Source of the DNA: Glaciecola sp965660815
GTDB taxonomy: Bacteria > Pseudomonadota > Gammaproteobacteria > Enterobacterales > Alteromonadaceae
Direction of reading: 5' to 3'
NCBI GenBank assembly: GCA_965660815.1
Contig: CBFIBG010000089.1
Location: 124,001 to 188,000 of the forward strand
Length of the DNA: 64,000 nt
Made by a program: the position numbers and the translations under genes
In this document: positions 1-7,157 of the stretch, in pieces
Layout: every line of letters begins with the position of its first letter
Position numbering within the stretch: position 1 is the first letter of the stretch
Notes under the pieces: generated by a model
Database searches by the model: none
Told to the model about the DNA's origin: nothing
Seen by the model: only the letters and a program-made list of their open reading frames with translations

Positions 1-1
1 A

Positions 2-358
2 ATGGCTAAAAACGACCAAAGCAGCTTCCAAGAGTTGAAAAAGACCATTTCCTGCAATGGAGTAAGCCTCAATTCGTTTAGTGAAAAGTTTGCTGAGTCT
101 GTGCGCCAGAAAAATACTACCGAAAATTTAGCGCCTTCGAGTATCAAAGTATTAGCTAACGATAACACCATAGAATCTAAGTTATGCGTTGATGCCCTAG
201 TACTAGGTGAGCAGGCCGCGAGACAAAAGCATGAGTTGCCCAAAGCGCCTATTATTTGCAACAACAAGAGCTTGAAAGATTTTGTTGAAGATTTCAAAGA
301 AAAAGAACTTATCGTACAAACATCCAATACAACAACGGTAAGTGCAAATCAATGGTAA
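2..358 (+). CDS. Hypothetical protein, 118 aa, at window edge
   Basis: I do not recognise this protein. The reading frame starts with ATG at base 2 and gives a soluble, charged 118-residue protein without a signal peptide or membrane segment. The start lies at the window edge, so the ribosome binding site cannot be seen and the true start may lie upstream. A good rho-independent terminator follows 13 bases after the stop, which supports a real transcription unit. The N-terminal half (SSFQELKKTISCNGVSLNSF) resembles the second half (APIICNNKSLKDFVEDF) loosely, perhaps an internal repeat. Confidence 0.6.
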   Translation: MAKNDQSSFQELKKTISCNGVSLNSFSEKFAESVRQKNTTENLAPSSIKVLANDNTIESKLCVDALVLGEQAARQKHELPKAPIICNNKSLKDFVEDFKEKELIVQTSNTTTVSANQW

Positions 359-370
359 GCAGATATAGAT

Positions 371-405
371 AGGGCTTCTCGTTATTAGGAGCCCTATACT
401 TTTTG
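371..405 (+). terminator. Rho-independent terminator
   Basis: An inverted repeat AGGGCT ... AGCCCT is followed by a T-rich tract (ATACTTTTTG). It ends the first transcription unit and separates it from the convergent gene at 417. Confidence 0.75.
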
Positions 406-416
406 TAAAGCCCTTA

Positions 417-773
417 TCATCTGCGACTTAACAATATTCGCAATTCTTTGGACAGATAGCTTCTATTAGATTGCATGAAGATCCATAGCTTGGTTGCTAC
501 TTGAGCCTGAAACGCGAGCAATAAGCAAACACCCCAGAAAATTTGATTGTCTTTATCGGCGGTAAAGAACTGATAAGCACAATAAGCAAGTACAATCGTC
601 AATACAATTGCCAGTAAGTAGCCTAGTTTTACTAGCCAGCCAAGACCATTTGAAAAGCTCATGCGTAAATAGCCTTGTAAACTGTCACTTTCTTCCATTA
701 ACTTATCAATTTCATTACTTTGCTCTTCTAGGTCTCTTTTTATTTTTTCGTCAATGTTCATTCTATTCACCAT
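417..773 (-). CDS. Small two-helix membrane protein overlapping the sigma factor gene
   Basis: This 118-residue protein has an acidic N-terminal stretch (about residues 1-35) and two hydrophobic segments (about 46-68 and 78-96), with a basic C-terminus. Its start overlaps the end of the ECF sigma factor gene by 11 bases, so the two are almost certainly co-transcribed and translationally coupled. Genes in this position after an ECF sigma factor often encode anti-sigma factors. Here no zinc-binding or RskA-like domain can be seen, so that role is only a positional inference. It could simply be a membrane protein under control of the sigma factor. Confidence 0.65.
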   Translation of the reverse strand: MVNRMNIDEKIKRDLEEQSNEIDKLMEESDSLQGYLRMSFSNGLGWLVKLGYLLAIVLTIVLAYCAYQFFTADKDNQIFWGVCLLLAFQAQVATKLWIFMQSNRSYLSKELRILLSRR

Positions 774-1281
774 TGTTTATTTGTTTGCGTAACTTTTCTC
801 TCGCGGCAAACAGTCTTGATTTCACCGTTCCTTGTGGAATCGATAATGCCTGAGCCGTTTCAACTAGAGTCATTTCATTCAAATAATAAAGTTCAACCAC
901 ATCTCTTTCTTTGTCTGAAAGCGCTTTAAAAATAGGGGTAAGTGAACTTAGGTCGATGCATGGCGATGATGAGAAAGTATCAATGTCAACATTGTTTTCA
1001 GTCAGATTCTTTGACTCAACTTTCGCCCAATCCAAAATCTCCCACTTCAAAGCTCTATAAAGCCAACTTCTGAATACCGTAATATCATTCAATCGATGGA
1101 TACGCTTACCAATTTTGAGCCATACATTATGCACGAGATCTTCAGCAACCATAACATCACCCGTTCTAATAAAAGCAAAGCGACGCATAGGTTTGAGAAA
1201 ATGATTGTAAAGCCTCACTAAAGCACTTTTACTGCCTAGCTTTGCATCAATAACAAGTATCTCGATTTGATTTTGGTTCAA
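763..1281 (-). CDS. ECF-type RNA polymerase sigma factor, sigma-70 family
   Basis: The 172-residue protein has the two-domain layout of extracytoplasmic-function sigma factors. Region 2 covers about residues 12-85, with a typical core (AEDLVHNVWLKI, then FRSWLYRALKWEILDW). Region 4 covers about 110-168, with the helix-turn-helix MTLVETAQALSIPQGTVKSR. The two are joined by a short linker. The protein should direct RNA polymerase to a small stress or envelope regulon. It is the first gene of a two-gene unit with the small membrane protein at 417. The specific ECF group and inducing signal cannot be told from sequence. Confidence 0.88.
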   Translation of the reverse strand: MNQNQIEILVIDAKLGSKSALVRLYNHFLKPMRRFAFIRTGDVMVAEDLVHNVWLKIGKRIHRLNDITVFRSWLYRALKWEILDWAKVESKNLTENNVDIDTFSSSPCIDLSSLTPIFKALSDKERDVVELYYLNEMTLVETAQALSIPQGTVKSRLFAAREKLRKQINNGE

Positions 1282-1764
1282 GGCTTCACCTAGACTCGGA
1301 TGTTCTTCATTAACATGTTTAAAATTTCGATGATCAAGCTTATGATCATTTCAAGAAACAAGTTTGATTGTAATTGATTAAAAGGCGGTCGCTGTCGAAC
1401 GTTTAATTGGCTTCTAAATACATGAAAAAGTTTCATTATTACACTCTATTTGTTATTGACTATTATAATGACGATAACAAATAGGCGCAGGTTCGAATTA
1501 AATAATTAATAAAGCTAACCGGCTTCATATAGCCTAGTTTTTCATGTGTTAGCACTCTGTTTTTTTTAAAAGGTATGTTTGTCTTATTAATTAACAGATT
1601 TGCCGTTAGTAACATTAAAAAGGCCGCTAACATACTTAGCGGCCTTTTTTATTTATTTTGTCCTATCCTAAAAGTCGTTGGCTTATAAAGCGTCAACTTA
1701 TACTAGGATGGGACAGTTATGTAATCAACCTATCCTATTAGTGTGATAGCTGCCAATTTAGACA
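1282..1764. other. Intergenic region between the sigma factor and pntB
   Basis: This 483-base, AT-rich stretch should hold the promoter of the sigma factor gene and contains the terminator at 1616-1651. A TATAAT-like box is present near 1463, but its orientation relative to any gene is unclear. No credible coding frame was seen. Confidence 0.5.
1616..1651 (-). terminator. Bidirectional rho-independent terminator after pntB
   Basis: A strong stem AGGCCGCTAA ... TTAGCGGCCT has T-runs on both strands (six T on the plus strand, five on the minus strand). It lies about 115 bases past the pntB stop codon and probably ends the pnt operon. Confidence 0.8.
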
Positions 1765-3162
1765 TTATTCTGTCGTAAAATCACGGATAATGTTATTCAC
1801 GGTTTCTTTGGCATCACCAAGCACCATACGGGCGTTCTCTTTAAAGAACAATGGATTATCGACCCCGGCAAAACCTGCGTTAGCAGAACGCTTGAGAACA
1901 AACACAGTTTTAGCTCTGTGCACCTCAATGATTGGCATACCATAGATTGGGCTACCTTCCATTTCTTTGGCCGCAGGATTCACAACATCGTTTGCACCAA
2001 TTACTATCGCAACGTCATAATTTTCCATTTTGGGGTTAACATCATCCATTTCGTAAAGTTGTTCATAAGGCACGTCTGCTTCAGCTAACAGTACATTCAT
2101 GTGCCCTGGCATCCTACCGGCCACTGAGTGAATCGCATAATCAACCGTACATTTGTTCTCTTCTAGAAGGTCTTGTAACTCGCGAACAGCGTGTTGTGCC
2201 TGTGCTACTGCCATTCCATAACCAGGTACAATTAATACTGACTGAGCGGCTTCCAATACATAGTACGCATCTTCAGTACTCATGACCTTGATTTCACCTT
2301 CTATTTTCATCTCATTTTCACTTGGCTCTGCAAAACCTGACAACAAGACGTTTAAAAGTGAGCGATTCATAGCTTTACACATTATATTGGTCAAAATAAG
2401 ACCAGAAGCCCCAACCAACAAACCCGTCACAACAAGAATTGTGTTATCAACCGCTAAACCGGCGGCAGATGCAGCCACACCAGAGTAGCTGTTTAAAAGC
2501 GCAATCACCACCGGCATATCTGCTCCACCAATACTGATGGTTGCAAGCACCCCGAAACTTAACGCCAAAATAATAGTGATGTATAACAAGATTTTATATT
2601 CGGGGAAGATAGTAAACAGCACAATAAATAGTACAAATGCCCCTAGGTGAGCGAAACTAGCTTGGCGCAGACCTTTAAAAATAACCGCTTTTGAACCAAG
2701 TTTGCCCGATAGCTTACCCCAAGCGATTAGACTTCCTGAAAACGTAACGCCACCAATCAGTACGGTTAAAAATGAAGTAGTAAATACAATCGGATTTACA
2801 AATTCTAAGGCCGCTTCATCTATGGCAGAAATCGTCGCCCAACCAACTAATAACGATGCGGCTCCACCAAATCCGTTGAACAAGGACACCATTTCAGGCA
2901 TTGCAGTCATTTCTACTGTCTTGGCCTTCCAAGCACCAATAGCGCCACCAATCAGCACGCCTACAATTATCCAATGGTAAGAGACGATTTGTTGATCTAG
3001 TAAAGTCACTATCACGGCGATAAACATACCTACAGCCGAGATGAAATTTCCTTTCCTAGCGCTGGTAGGATGACCTAATAGTTTTAAGCCATAAATAAAT
3101 AAGCCAGCCGATAGTACGTAAACTAAGTTAATAAAAAGTGTAGTTGAATCCATAGTCTGCAC
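1765..3162 (-). CDS. pntB: NAD(P) transhydrogenase, beta subunit
   Basis: PntB carries half of the membrane proton channel and the NADP(H)-binding domain of the proton-translocating transhydrogenase, which makes NADPH from NADH using the proton gradient. The 465-residue length is normal. About nine hydrophobic segments fill residues 5-260. The C-terminal domain III (about 285-465) has the NADP-binding motif VPGYGMAVAQAQ and the conserved IVIGANDVVNPAAKE. It is the last gene of the order pntAA - pntAB - pntB, with four bases separating it from pntAB. Confidence 0.97.
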   Translation of the reverse strand: MQTMDSTTLFINLVYVLSAGLFIYGLKLLGHPTSARKGNFISAVGMFIAVIVTLLDQQIVSYHWIIVGVLIGGAIGAWKAKTVEMTAMPEMVSLFNGFGGAASLLVGWATISAIDEAALEFVNPIVFTTSFLTVLIGGVTFSGSLIAWGKLSGKLGSKAVIFKGLRQASFAHLGAFVLFIVLFTIFPEYKILLYITIILALSFGVLATISIGGADMPVVIALLNSYSGVAASAAGLAVDNTILVVTGLLVGASGLILTNIMCKAMNRSLLNVLLSGFAEPSENEMKIEGEIKVMSTEDAYYVLEAAQSVLIVPGYGMAVAQAQHAVRELQDLLEENKCTVDYAIHSVAGRMPGHMNVLLAEADVPYEQLYEMDDVNPKMENYDVAIVIGANDVVNPAAKEMEGSPIYGMPIIEVHRAKTVFVLKRSANAGFAGVDNPLFFKENARMVLGDAKETVNNIIRDFTTE

Positions 3163-3165
3163 CTC

Positions 3166-3444
3166 TTATTGCTTTTTCTTGAACATTTGCAACATGCGAT
3201 CGGTAACCATATAACCGCCTATTACATTGATACTTGCTAGTGCAACAGCACCTGTGCCTAAAACGATTGTTAACCAATCGTTCGAGCCCCCTGAACTTGC
3301 CAAGGCACCGACTAAAGTGATGCCAGATATCGCATTTGACCCAGACATCAAAGGGGTATGTAAAGTCGCAGGTACTTTGCGAATTAACTCTACGCCTAAT
3401 TGAGCAGCCAGCATAACGATAAAAATTAGGTATACAATTTCCAT
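3166..3444 (-). CDS. pntAB: NAD(P) transhydrogenase, alpha subunit part 2 (membrane part)
   Basis: This 92-residue protein supplies the membrane segment that is fused to the C-terminus of PntA in Escherichia coli. Here it is a separate gene, as in many alphaproteobacteria and Alteromonadales. It shows three hydrophobic helices and the conserved stretch HTPLMSGSNAISGI near residue 30, which belongs to the domain II proton path. Its ATG overlaps the end of the preceding gene by one base. Confidence 0.95.
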   Translation of the reverse strand: MEIVYLIFIVMLAAQLGVELIRKVPATLHTPLMSGSNAISGITLVGALASSGGSNDWLTIVLGTGAVALASINVIGGYMVTDRMLQMFKKKQ

Positions 3445-4598
3445 TATTTCTCTCCTTCGTAATGCGTAGCCAGCATTTCGTTACAAACTTTACCATCGTG
3501 AGTGATGATGCTTTGAGCTAATATGTCGTCTTCCAAATTCAAGTTGAACGACTTGGTTTCAGCATCAATGAACTCATCAATTAAATTTAAACAGTTATTG
3601 GCGTACATATCCGTCGCGTCTTTTGCGACTCGTTGACTCCAATTACCAGTACCTATTATGTTGACGCCTTCCACGTTAACTGTTTTCCCAGGCTCAGAGC
3701 CCTCTACGTTACCGCCCGACATAACCGCCATATCAACAACGACTGAACCGGGTTTCATTAGCGCCAACGTATCTTTAGTAATAAGAACTGGAGGTTTACG
3801 CCCGAAAAGTTGAGCGGTAGTTATGACAATATCAGAATCGGCAATCGCTTGCTTTTGAGCATCTTTCTGGATAGCTTGTTGCTCTTCAGTTAGCTCCTTG
3901 GCGTAGCCATCTTTTGTCTGACCCGTTTCACCGATATCTATCTTAAGGAACTTTCCACCCAAAGACTCTACTTGCTCGGCCACAACAGGTCGTGTGTCAT
4001 AAGCAACTACATTAGCGCCTAAACGTTTTGCGGTGGCAATTGCCTGCAATCCAGCTACACCCGCTCCAATAACAAATACTTTTGCAGGTTTGATTGTTCC
4101 TGATGGCGTCATCATCATCGGCAGAATGCTAGGTAATGCACTGGCCGCTTCCATGATCATCACATATCCAGCTAAGCTCGCTTGAGAGCTTAAGGCATCC
4201 ATTTTTTGAGCCCGTGTAGAACGAGGAATCATTTCAATGGATAATGAAGTTATGCCTTGACCTGCCATTTTCTCAATTAACGGTTTTTGGAAAAATGGAT
4301 CCAAATGCCCTATGACGACAGTGCCGCTCTTTATGCTCTTTAAATCATCTTCTGATGGTCTGTTCACATAAAGAATCACGTCTGCCTCTGATAGCCCTTC
4401 TTTGCGACTAACTAGTTTTGTGTTTTCACCTTCATATTGCGTATCATCGTACCCAGAAGCTAAACCGGTACCTGACTCCAACAATAATTCACATCCCAAG
4501 TTAATGAGTTTTTTTGCGCTAGCCGGAGAAATAGCAGACCGACTTTCGGTAGTTGCTTTTTTTCCAGAGCCGCTTTCATTTACGACAAAAATTCTCAC
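3444..4598 (-). CDS. pntAA: NAD(P) transhydrogenase, alpha subunit part 1 (NAD-binding)
   Basis: This soluble domain I of transhydrogenase binds NAD(H) and exchanges hydride with domain III of PntB. The protein resembles alanine dehydrogenase. Visible motifs are the Rossmann motif VFVIGAGVAGLQAIATAKRL near residue 175 and the MTPSGTIKPAKV segment before it. The open frame begins at an ATG at 4610, but I prefer the GTG at 4598. It is preceded by a strong GGGAGGGG ribosome binding site and gives the usual family start (V/M)RIFVVNES. It is the first gene of the pnt operon. The promoter lies in the region shared with the divergent pedF-like gene. Confidence 0.93.
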   Translation of the reverse strand: MRIFVVNESGSGKKATTESRSAISPASAKKLINLGCELLLESGTGLASGYDDTQYEGENTKLVSRKEGLSEADVILYVNRPSEDDLKSIKSGTVVIGHLDPFFQKPLIEKMAGQGITSLSIEMIPRSTRAQKMDALSSQASLAGYVMIMEAASALPSILPMMMTPSGTIKPAKVFVIGAGVAGLQAIATAKRLGANVVAYDTRPVVAEQVESLGGKFLKIDIGETGQTKDGYAKELTEEQQAIQKDAQKQAIADSDIVITTAQLFGRKPPVLITKDTLALMKPGSVVVDMAVMSGGNVEGSEPGKTVNVEGVNIIGTGNWSQRVAKDATDMYANNCLNLIDEFIDAETKSFNLNLEDDILAQSIITHDGKVCNEMLATHYEGEK

Positions 4599-5030
4599 GT
4601 CCCCTCCCATTCAATTTTCAAGATTTTAAAACTTGTTGTTAGCATTGCTCTTGCAGAGTTGCTTGGATCCATACCTAACAAAGTAAATTTCTGTCGTTTT
4701 TTATACTAGTCGTATTACGGTTTTCGGAATACCGATACAGTTGGTTTTGTTTTGCCAAAACACGATTAAAAATGATGTTAATTTAGTTGTGATGTTCGTA
4801 TGTAATCTCATGATAAGGCGACATATTACTCGTACAATGTCTTTCGGATATCCTTTTTTAGTATTACATCCAATAGGAAACAAGAATGACCTTTTAACTA
4901 AAAGCTAGGATTTATAAGGGTTCTAGTATCAAACAAAACTGATACAAAAGTAGAGTTTTTAAATTTGTGAGTATGTATATAATAGGTATCAGTACAAAAG
5001 TTTGTTAAATTAAATCGATAGGTTGGTATT
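4599..5030. other. Divergent promoter region between pntAA and the pedF-like gene
   Basis: This AT-rich region contains promoters for both flanking genes. On the pedF side it has a candidate operator (GATACAAAAGTAGAGTTTTT at 4941) and, 50 bases further on, a shorter related copy (GTACAAAAGTT at 4992). Antisense frames here have no ribosome binding sites and were not called. Confidence 0.5.
4941..4962 (+). promoter_or_regulatory. Candidate shared operator upstream of the pedF-like gene (divergent copy)
   Basis: The sequence TACAAAAGTAGAGTTTTT matches 13 of 18 positions of the site upstream of the ABC cluster at 31195 (TACTTTAGTAGGGTTTTA). It sits about 70-90 bases before the start codon. It is the weakest member of the motif family because the central TTT is replaced by AAA. 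Confidence 0.4.
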
Positions 5031-5528
5031 ATGAATGTTAAATATTTGGGATTAGCGCTTGCACTCGGGCTAATCTTGTCAAGCGAAGATGTTTCGGCGC
5101 ATGGTAATGTATTACCACAAGGGGCTGATAGTTCAAACATGCCGGATTTCGAAATGGGCGATGAAAGTGATGATTACTGGGTTTTCGAAAACCCTTACCG
5201 CGACTTGGATAAAGATTTAAAGAATAAAGTCATTCTTTTCGGTGAGTCGGCATATGCTAACAATTGCGCTGGTTGCCACGGACTTCACGCTCAATCAGGT
5301 GGTATCAACCCTGACTTACGCATGCTTGCACCAGACTCATTTGACGATGACGAATGGTACGTCGAGCGTTTACGTTTTGGTTCGGCAAAAGGCATGCCAG
5401 CACTTGGAGGCATTCCAGAAGGTATGAGTGAACCTATTCTTGATCAAAAAACCCTTTGGGCCATAAAAACCTATGTTGAAAAACAAAGAGTGGTTGCAAT
5501 TGCTGAAGGCGAAATTGACGCCTATTAA
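5031..5528 (+). CDS. pedF: Periplasmic cytochrome c-550, PedF type
   Basis: The protein has a signal peptide (about residues 1-23) and one haem c motif, CAGCH at residues 79-83. Met122 in the KGMPAL segment is a plausible axial haem ligand. The family works as the electron acceptor of periplasmic PQQ alcohol dehydrogenases in Pseudomonas (PedF, ExaB) and passes electrons to the respiratory chain. The mature N-terminus is acidic (DMPDFEMGDESDDYW region), which would suit docking to a positively charged partner. The gene is monocistronic: it has its own terminator and a candidate operator of the PQQ regulon upstream. The dehydrogenase itself lies 22 kb away in the same island. Confidence 0.85.
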   Translation: MNVKYLGLALALGLILSSEDVSAHGNVLPQGADSSNMPDFEMGDESDDYWVFENPYRDLDKDLKNKVILFGESAYANNCAGCHGLHAQSGGINPDLRMLAPDSFDDDEWYVERLRFGSAKGMPALGGIPEGMSEPILDQKTLWAIKTYVEKQRVVAIAEGEIDAY

Positions 5529-5565
5529 AGCTTAAAAATATTCTAAAGCTGTTTTAAATAAAACA

Positions 5566-5594
5566 AGAGCGCTTATATTCGGCGCTCTTTTTTA
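5566..5594 (+). terminator. Rho-independent terminator after pedF
   Basis: The stem AGAGCGC ... GCGCTCT is followed by a run of T. It ends the pedF transcript before the next secreted-protein gene. Confidence 0.85.
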
Positions 5595-5700
5595 TGGGCG
5601 GTAAAGATTACTATAATAATATTATTATGGATGCTGACGATCCAATTACTTGAGATTGATGTAAGTTACTTTGTATATCAATTAGACAATGGAAAGCCAG

Positions 5701-6150
5701 ATGCGACACAATGCTTTATTTTATTTTCTAAGCGCGGTGCTCTTAGGCCTAGTATTAAGCGCTTCGGCAGTAGCACAGACAAGAACCCCACCATCAGACA
5801 TTTTTGTTGACGCCGTTTTAAACGACAAGTCTTTAATGATCTCGCAAAAAGAAATAACGCTCACTCGAACCGAATATTACAGACTTAACTTTTCTTGCGA
5901 TTCAGATGTCAGCGATATTGAATTAAACTTCGATGTAGCCAAACTGGTGCAAGATTCTCATGTGAGAATATTAACTGTTGATAACATTCAAGTATACCTA
6001 CAAGGATTACATTTCAGGGCACTTCAATGCGAAGGAAAAGGCAGCGTTAAATTTAGTTTTTATCCGATGCGAAGTGGCACTTATAAAATCAATATAAGTG
6101 ACGAAGATAATGATGTAGCCCCACAAACAATTACCATAAACGTGAAATAG
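5701..6150 (+). CDS. Secreted protein of unknown function, 149 aa
   Basis: I do not recognise the family. The product has a clear signal peptide (RHNALFYFLSAVLLGLVLSA, cleavage after AVAQ near residue 26). The rest looks like a small beta-sandwich ending in regular strands (GTYKINISDEDN, then QTITINVK), somewhat like a cupredoxin but without an obvious copper-ligand set. Two cysteines (in NFSCDSD and ALQCEGK) may form a disulfide. I chose the second ATG at 5701 because GGAAAG precedes it. The ATG at 5689 would add four residues. The gene lies 72 bases before the PepSY gene and is probably co-transcribed with it, suggesting a periplasmic partner in the same process. Confidence 0.75.
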   Translation: MRHNALFYFLSAVLLGLVLSASAVAQTRTPPSDIFVDAVLNDKSLMISQKEITLTRTEYYRLNFSCDSDVSDIELNFDVAKLVQDSHVRILTVDNIQVYLQGLHFRALQCEGKGSVKFSFYPMRSGTYKINISDEDNDVAPQTITINVK

Positions 6151-6222
6151 TGCTATCTGCACTATTGATGATCTTTGTAAACGTTTTTTAGTAAAAGTTA
6201 AAAACAACAATAAGGACTTAGT

Positions 6223-6771
6223 ATGACTAGATATTTATGTGCGTGCACAGTGTTAGCCACTTCTTTTTTTACACCTATGTCTACCGCAGACGTCACTTTC
6301 GATCTAGATGACATCGATAGATGGGATATTGTCAGAGTTGAAGTATGTCTTGACGTAGCATTAGAAAAAGTCCCGGGCGTGCCTACCCGCTTGGAAATGA
6401 AAATAGAAGACGACGATCCTGTTTACGAATTTGATATCACTGACAACGATGGCAACGCATACAACGTTGAATGCAATGCAGAAGAAGGTTACGTTACCGA
6501 AGTTGAAAGAAAAGTGTCTCCAGACGATTCTATTTTTAAAAAGTACGCCAAAGTTTCAATGAAGGATGCACAAGCAACCGCCCTCGACTTCCATCCTGGC
6601 AAAGTAATTGCGGTAGAATATGAAGTTGGTTTTGATGGGTCGGTGACTTACGAGTTTGACATCGATACGGATCTTGGTCCTGAAGTAAAGGTGGATGTTT
6701 GCGCAAGAACCGGCGAAATTGAAGAAGCAAATTTTGAGTTATATGAAATTGGTAGCGTCGAATCTAAATAA
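6223..6771 (+). CDS. Secreted acidic protein with two PepSY domains, LanPepSY-like
   Basis: A signal peptide (about residues 1-22) is followed by two PepSY-type repeats, about residues 33-98 and 104-175. Each ends in a YEFDI strand (68-72 and 143-147) followed by an acidic turn and a V(E/D)V strand. The mature protein is very rich in Asp and Glu, with clusters IEDDDP (61-66), DITDNDGN (71-78) and DIDTDLG (146-152). PepSY proteins of methylotrophs include a characterised lanthanide binder (LanPepSY of Methylobacillus). The acidity here, and the position directly before a TonB receptor and ABC importer in a lanthanide-type alcohol dehydrogenase island, suggest a periplasmic metal chaperone or sponge. 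That function is an inference. A good AAGGA ribosome binding site precedes the ATG. Confidence 0.8.
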   Translation: MTRYLCACTVLATSFFTPMSTADVTFDLDDIDRWDIVRVEVCLDVALEKVPGVPTRLEMKIEDDDPVYEFDITDNDGNAYNVECNAEEGYVTEVERKVSPDDSIFKKYAKVSMKDAQATALDFHPGKVIAVEYEVGFDGSVTYEFDIDTDLGPEVKVDVCARTGEIEEANFELYEIGSVESK

Positions 6772-6793
6772 ATTAAAGTATCAAGATTCATTA

Positions 6794-6810
6794 CCTACTT
6801 TAGAATTGAC
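6794..6810. promoter_or_regulatory. Candidate shared operator, copy between pepSY and the TonB receptor
   Basis: CCTACTTTAGAATTGA is nearly identical to the copy upstream of the aldehyde dehydrogenase (CCTACTTTAGAATGAGGG at 25635). It lies about 350 bases before the TonB receptor start, so it may be a secondary site or belong to an unseen transcript. Confidence 0.4.
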
Positions 6811-6863
6811 TCAACCTATTATTGTCTTGTTAGGCATTAACTGATAATAAAACTGATGATTTA

Positions 6864-6904
6864 GGCATTTCGGACTTCTCACAATACTTTGTATCCGAAA
6901 TGCC
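6864..6904. repeat. Perfect 11-bp inverted repeat with a 19-base loop
   Basis: GGCATTTCGGA is repeated in inverted form as TCCGAAATGCC. No T-run follows on either side, so it is not a standard terminator. It could be an operator, a processing or stability hairpin, or a degenerate mobile repeat. Confidence 0.6.
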
Positions 6905-7046
6905 AGCATGGCCAAGCAACGCAACGGCCCTCCTCCAAAACCCAATATTTTATAAAAATGCCCATTACTGCACTAACGATTTACTGATTAATTCGGCACT
7001 AACCTAAAGATTGCAAACCTTACCGTCTAAAAAATGATATTCCTGA

Positions 7047-7066
7047 TACTTTAGGAGGGTTTTTAA
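7047..7066 (+). promoter_or_regulatory. Candidate shared operator upstream of the TonB receptor
   Basis: TACTTTAGGAGGGTTTTTAA lies about 92-111 bases before the receptor start codon. It matches the copies before the PQQ dehydrogenase and the ABC cluster, including the GGAGGG arm and the TTAA tail. Confidence 0.55.
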
Positions 7067-7157
7067 CGGGAAGTTCTAAGGTTACACTAAAAGAAAAACT
7101 ATAACGTCGCACACAAAAATCATCACACACGATCACAAATTAAAGGAACAACTGAAT

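Larger units (their letters stand above)
6772..7157. other. Regulatory region between the PepSY gene and the TonB receptor
   Basis: This 386-base gap holds two copies of the island's CTTTAG motif (6794 and 7047) and a long perfect inverted repeat (6864-6904). No coding frame was seen. It probably contains the promoter of the receptor-importer operon. Confidence 0.55.

Noticed and set aside
3128..3496. Open frame across the pntAB gene on the minus strand
   Set aside because: It is a frame-shifted shadow of pntAB, whose own frame has the conserved transhydrogenase sequence.
4898..5140. Antisense frame over the pedF start
   Set aside because: It is the complement of the pedF signal peptide region and its promoter, without a ribosome binding site.
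6433..6460. EF-hand calcium loop in the PepSY protein (DITDNDGN)
   Set aside because: The Asp spacing does not match the DxDx[DN]G pattern of an EF-hand, so only an acidic turn is claimed.
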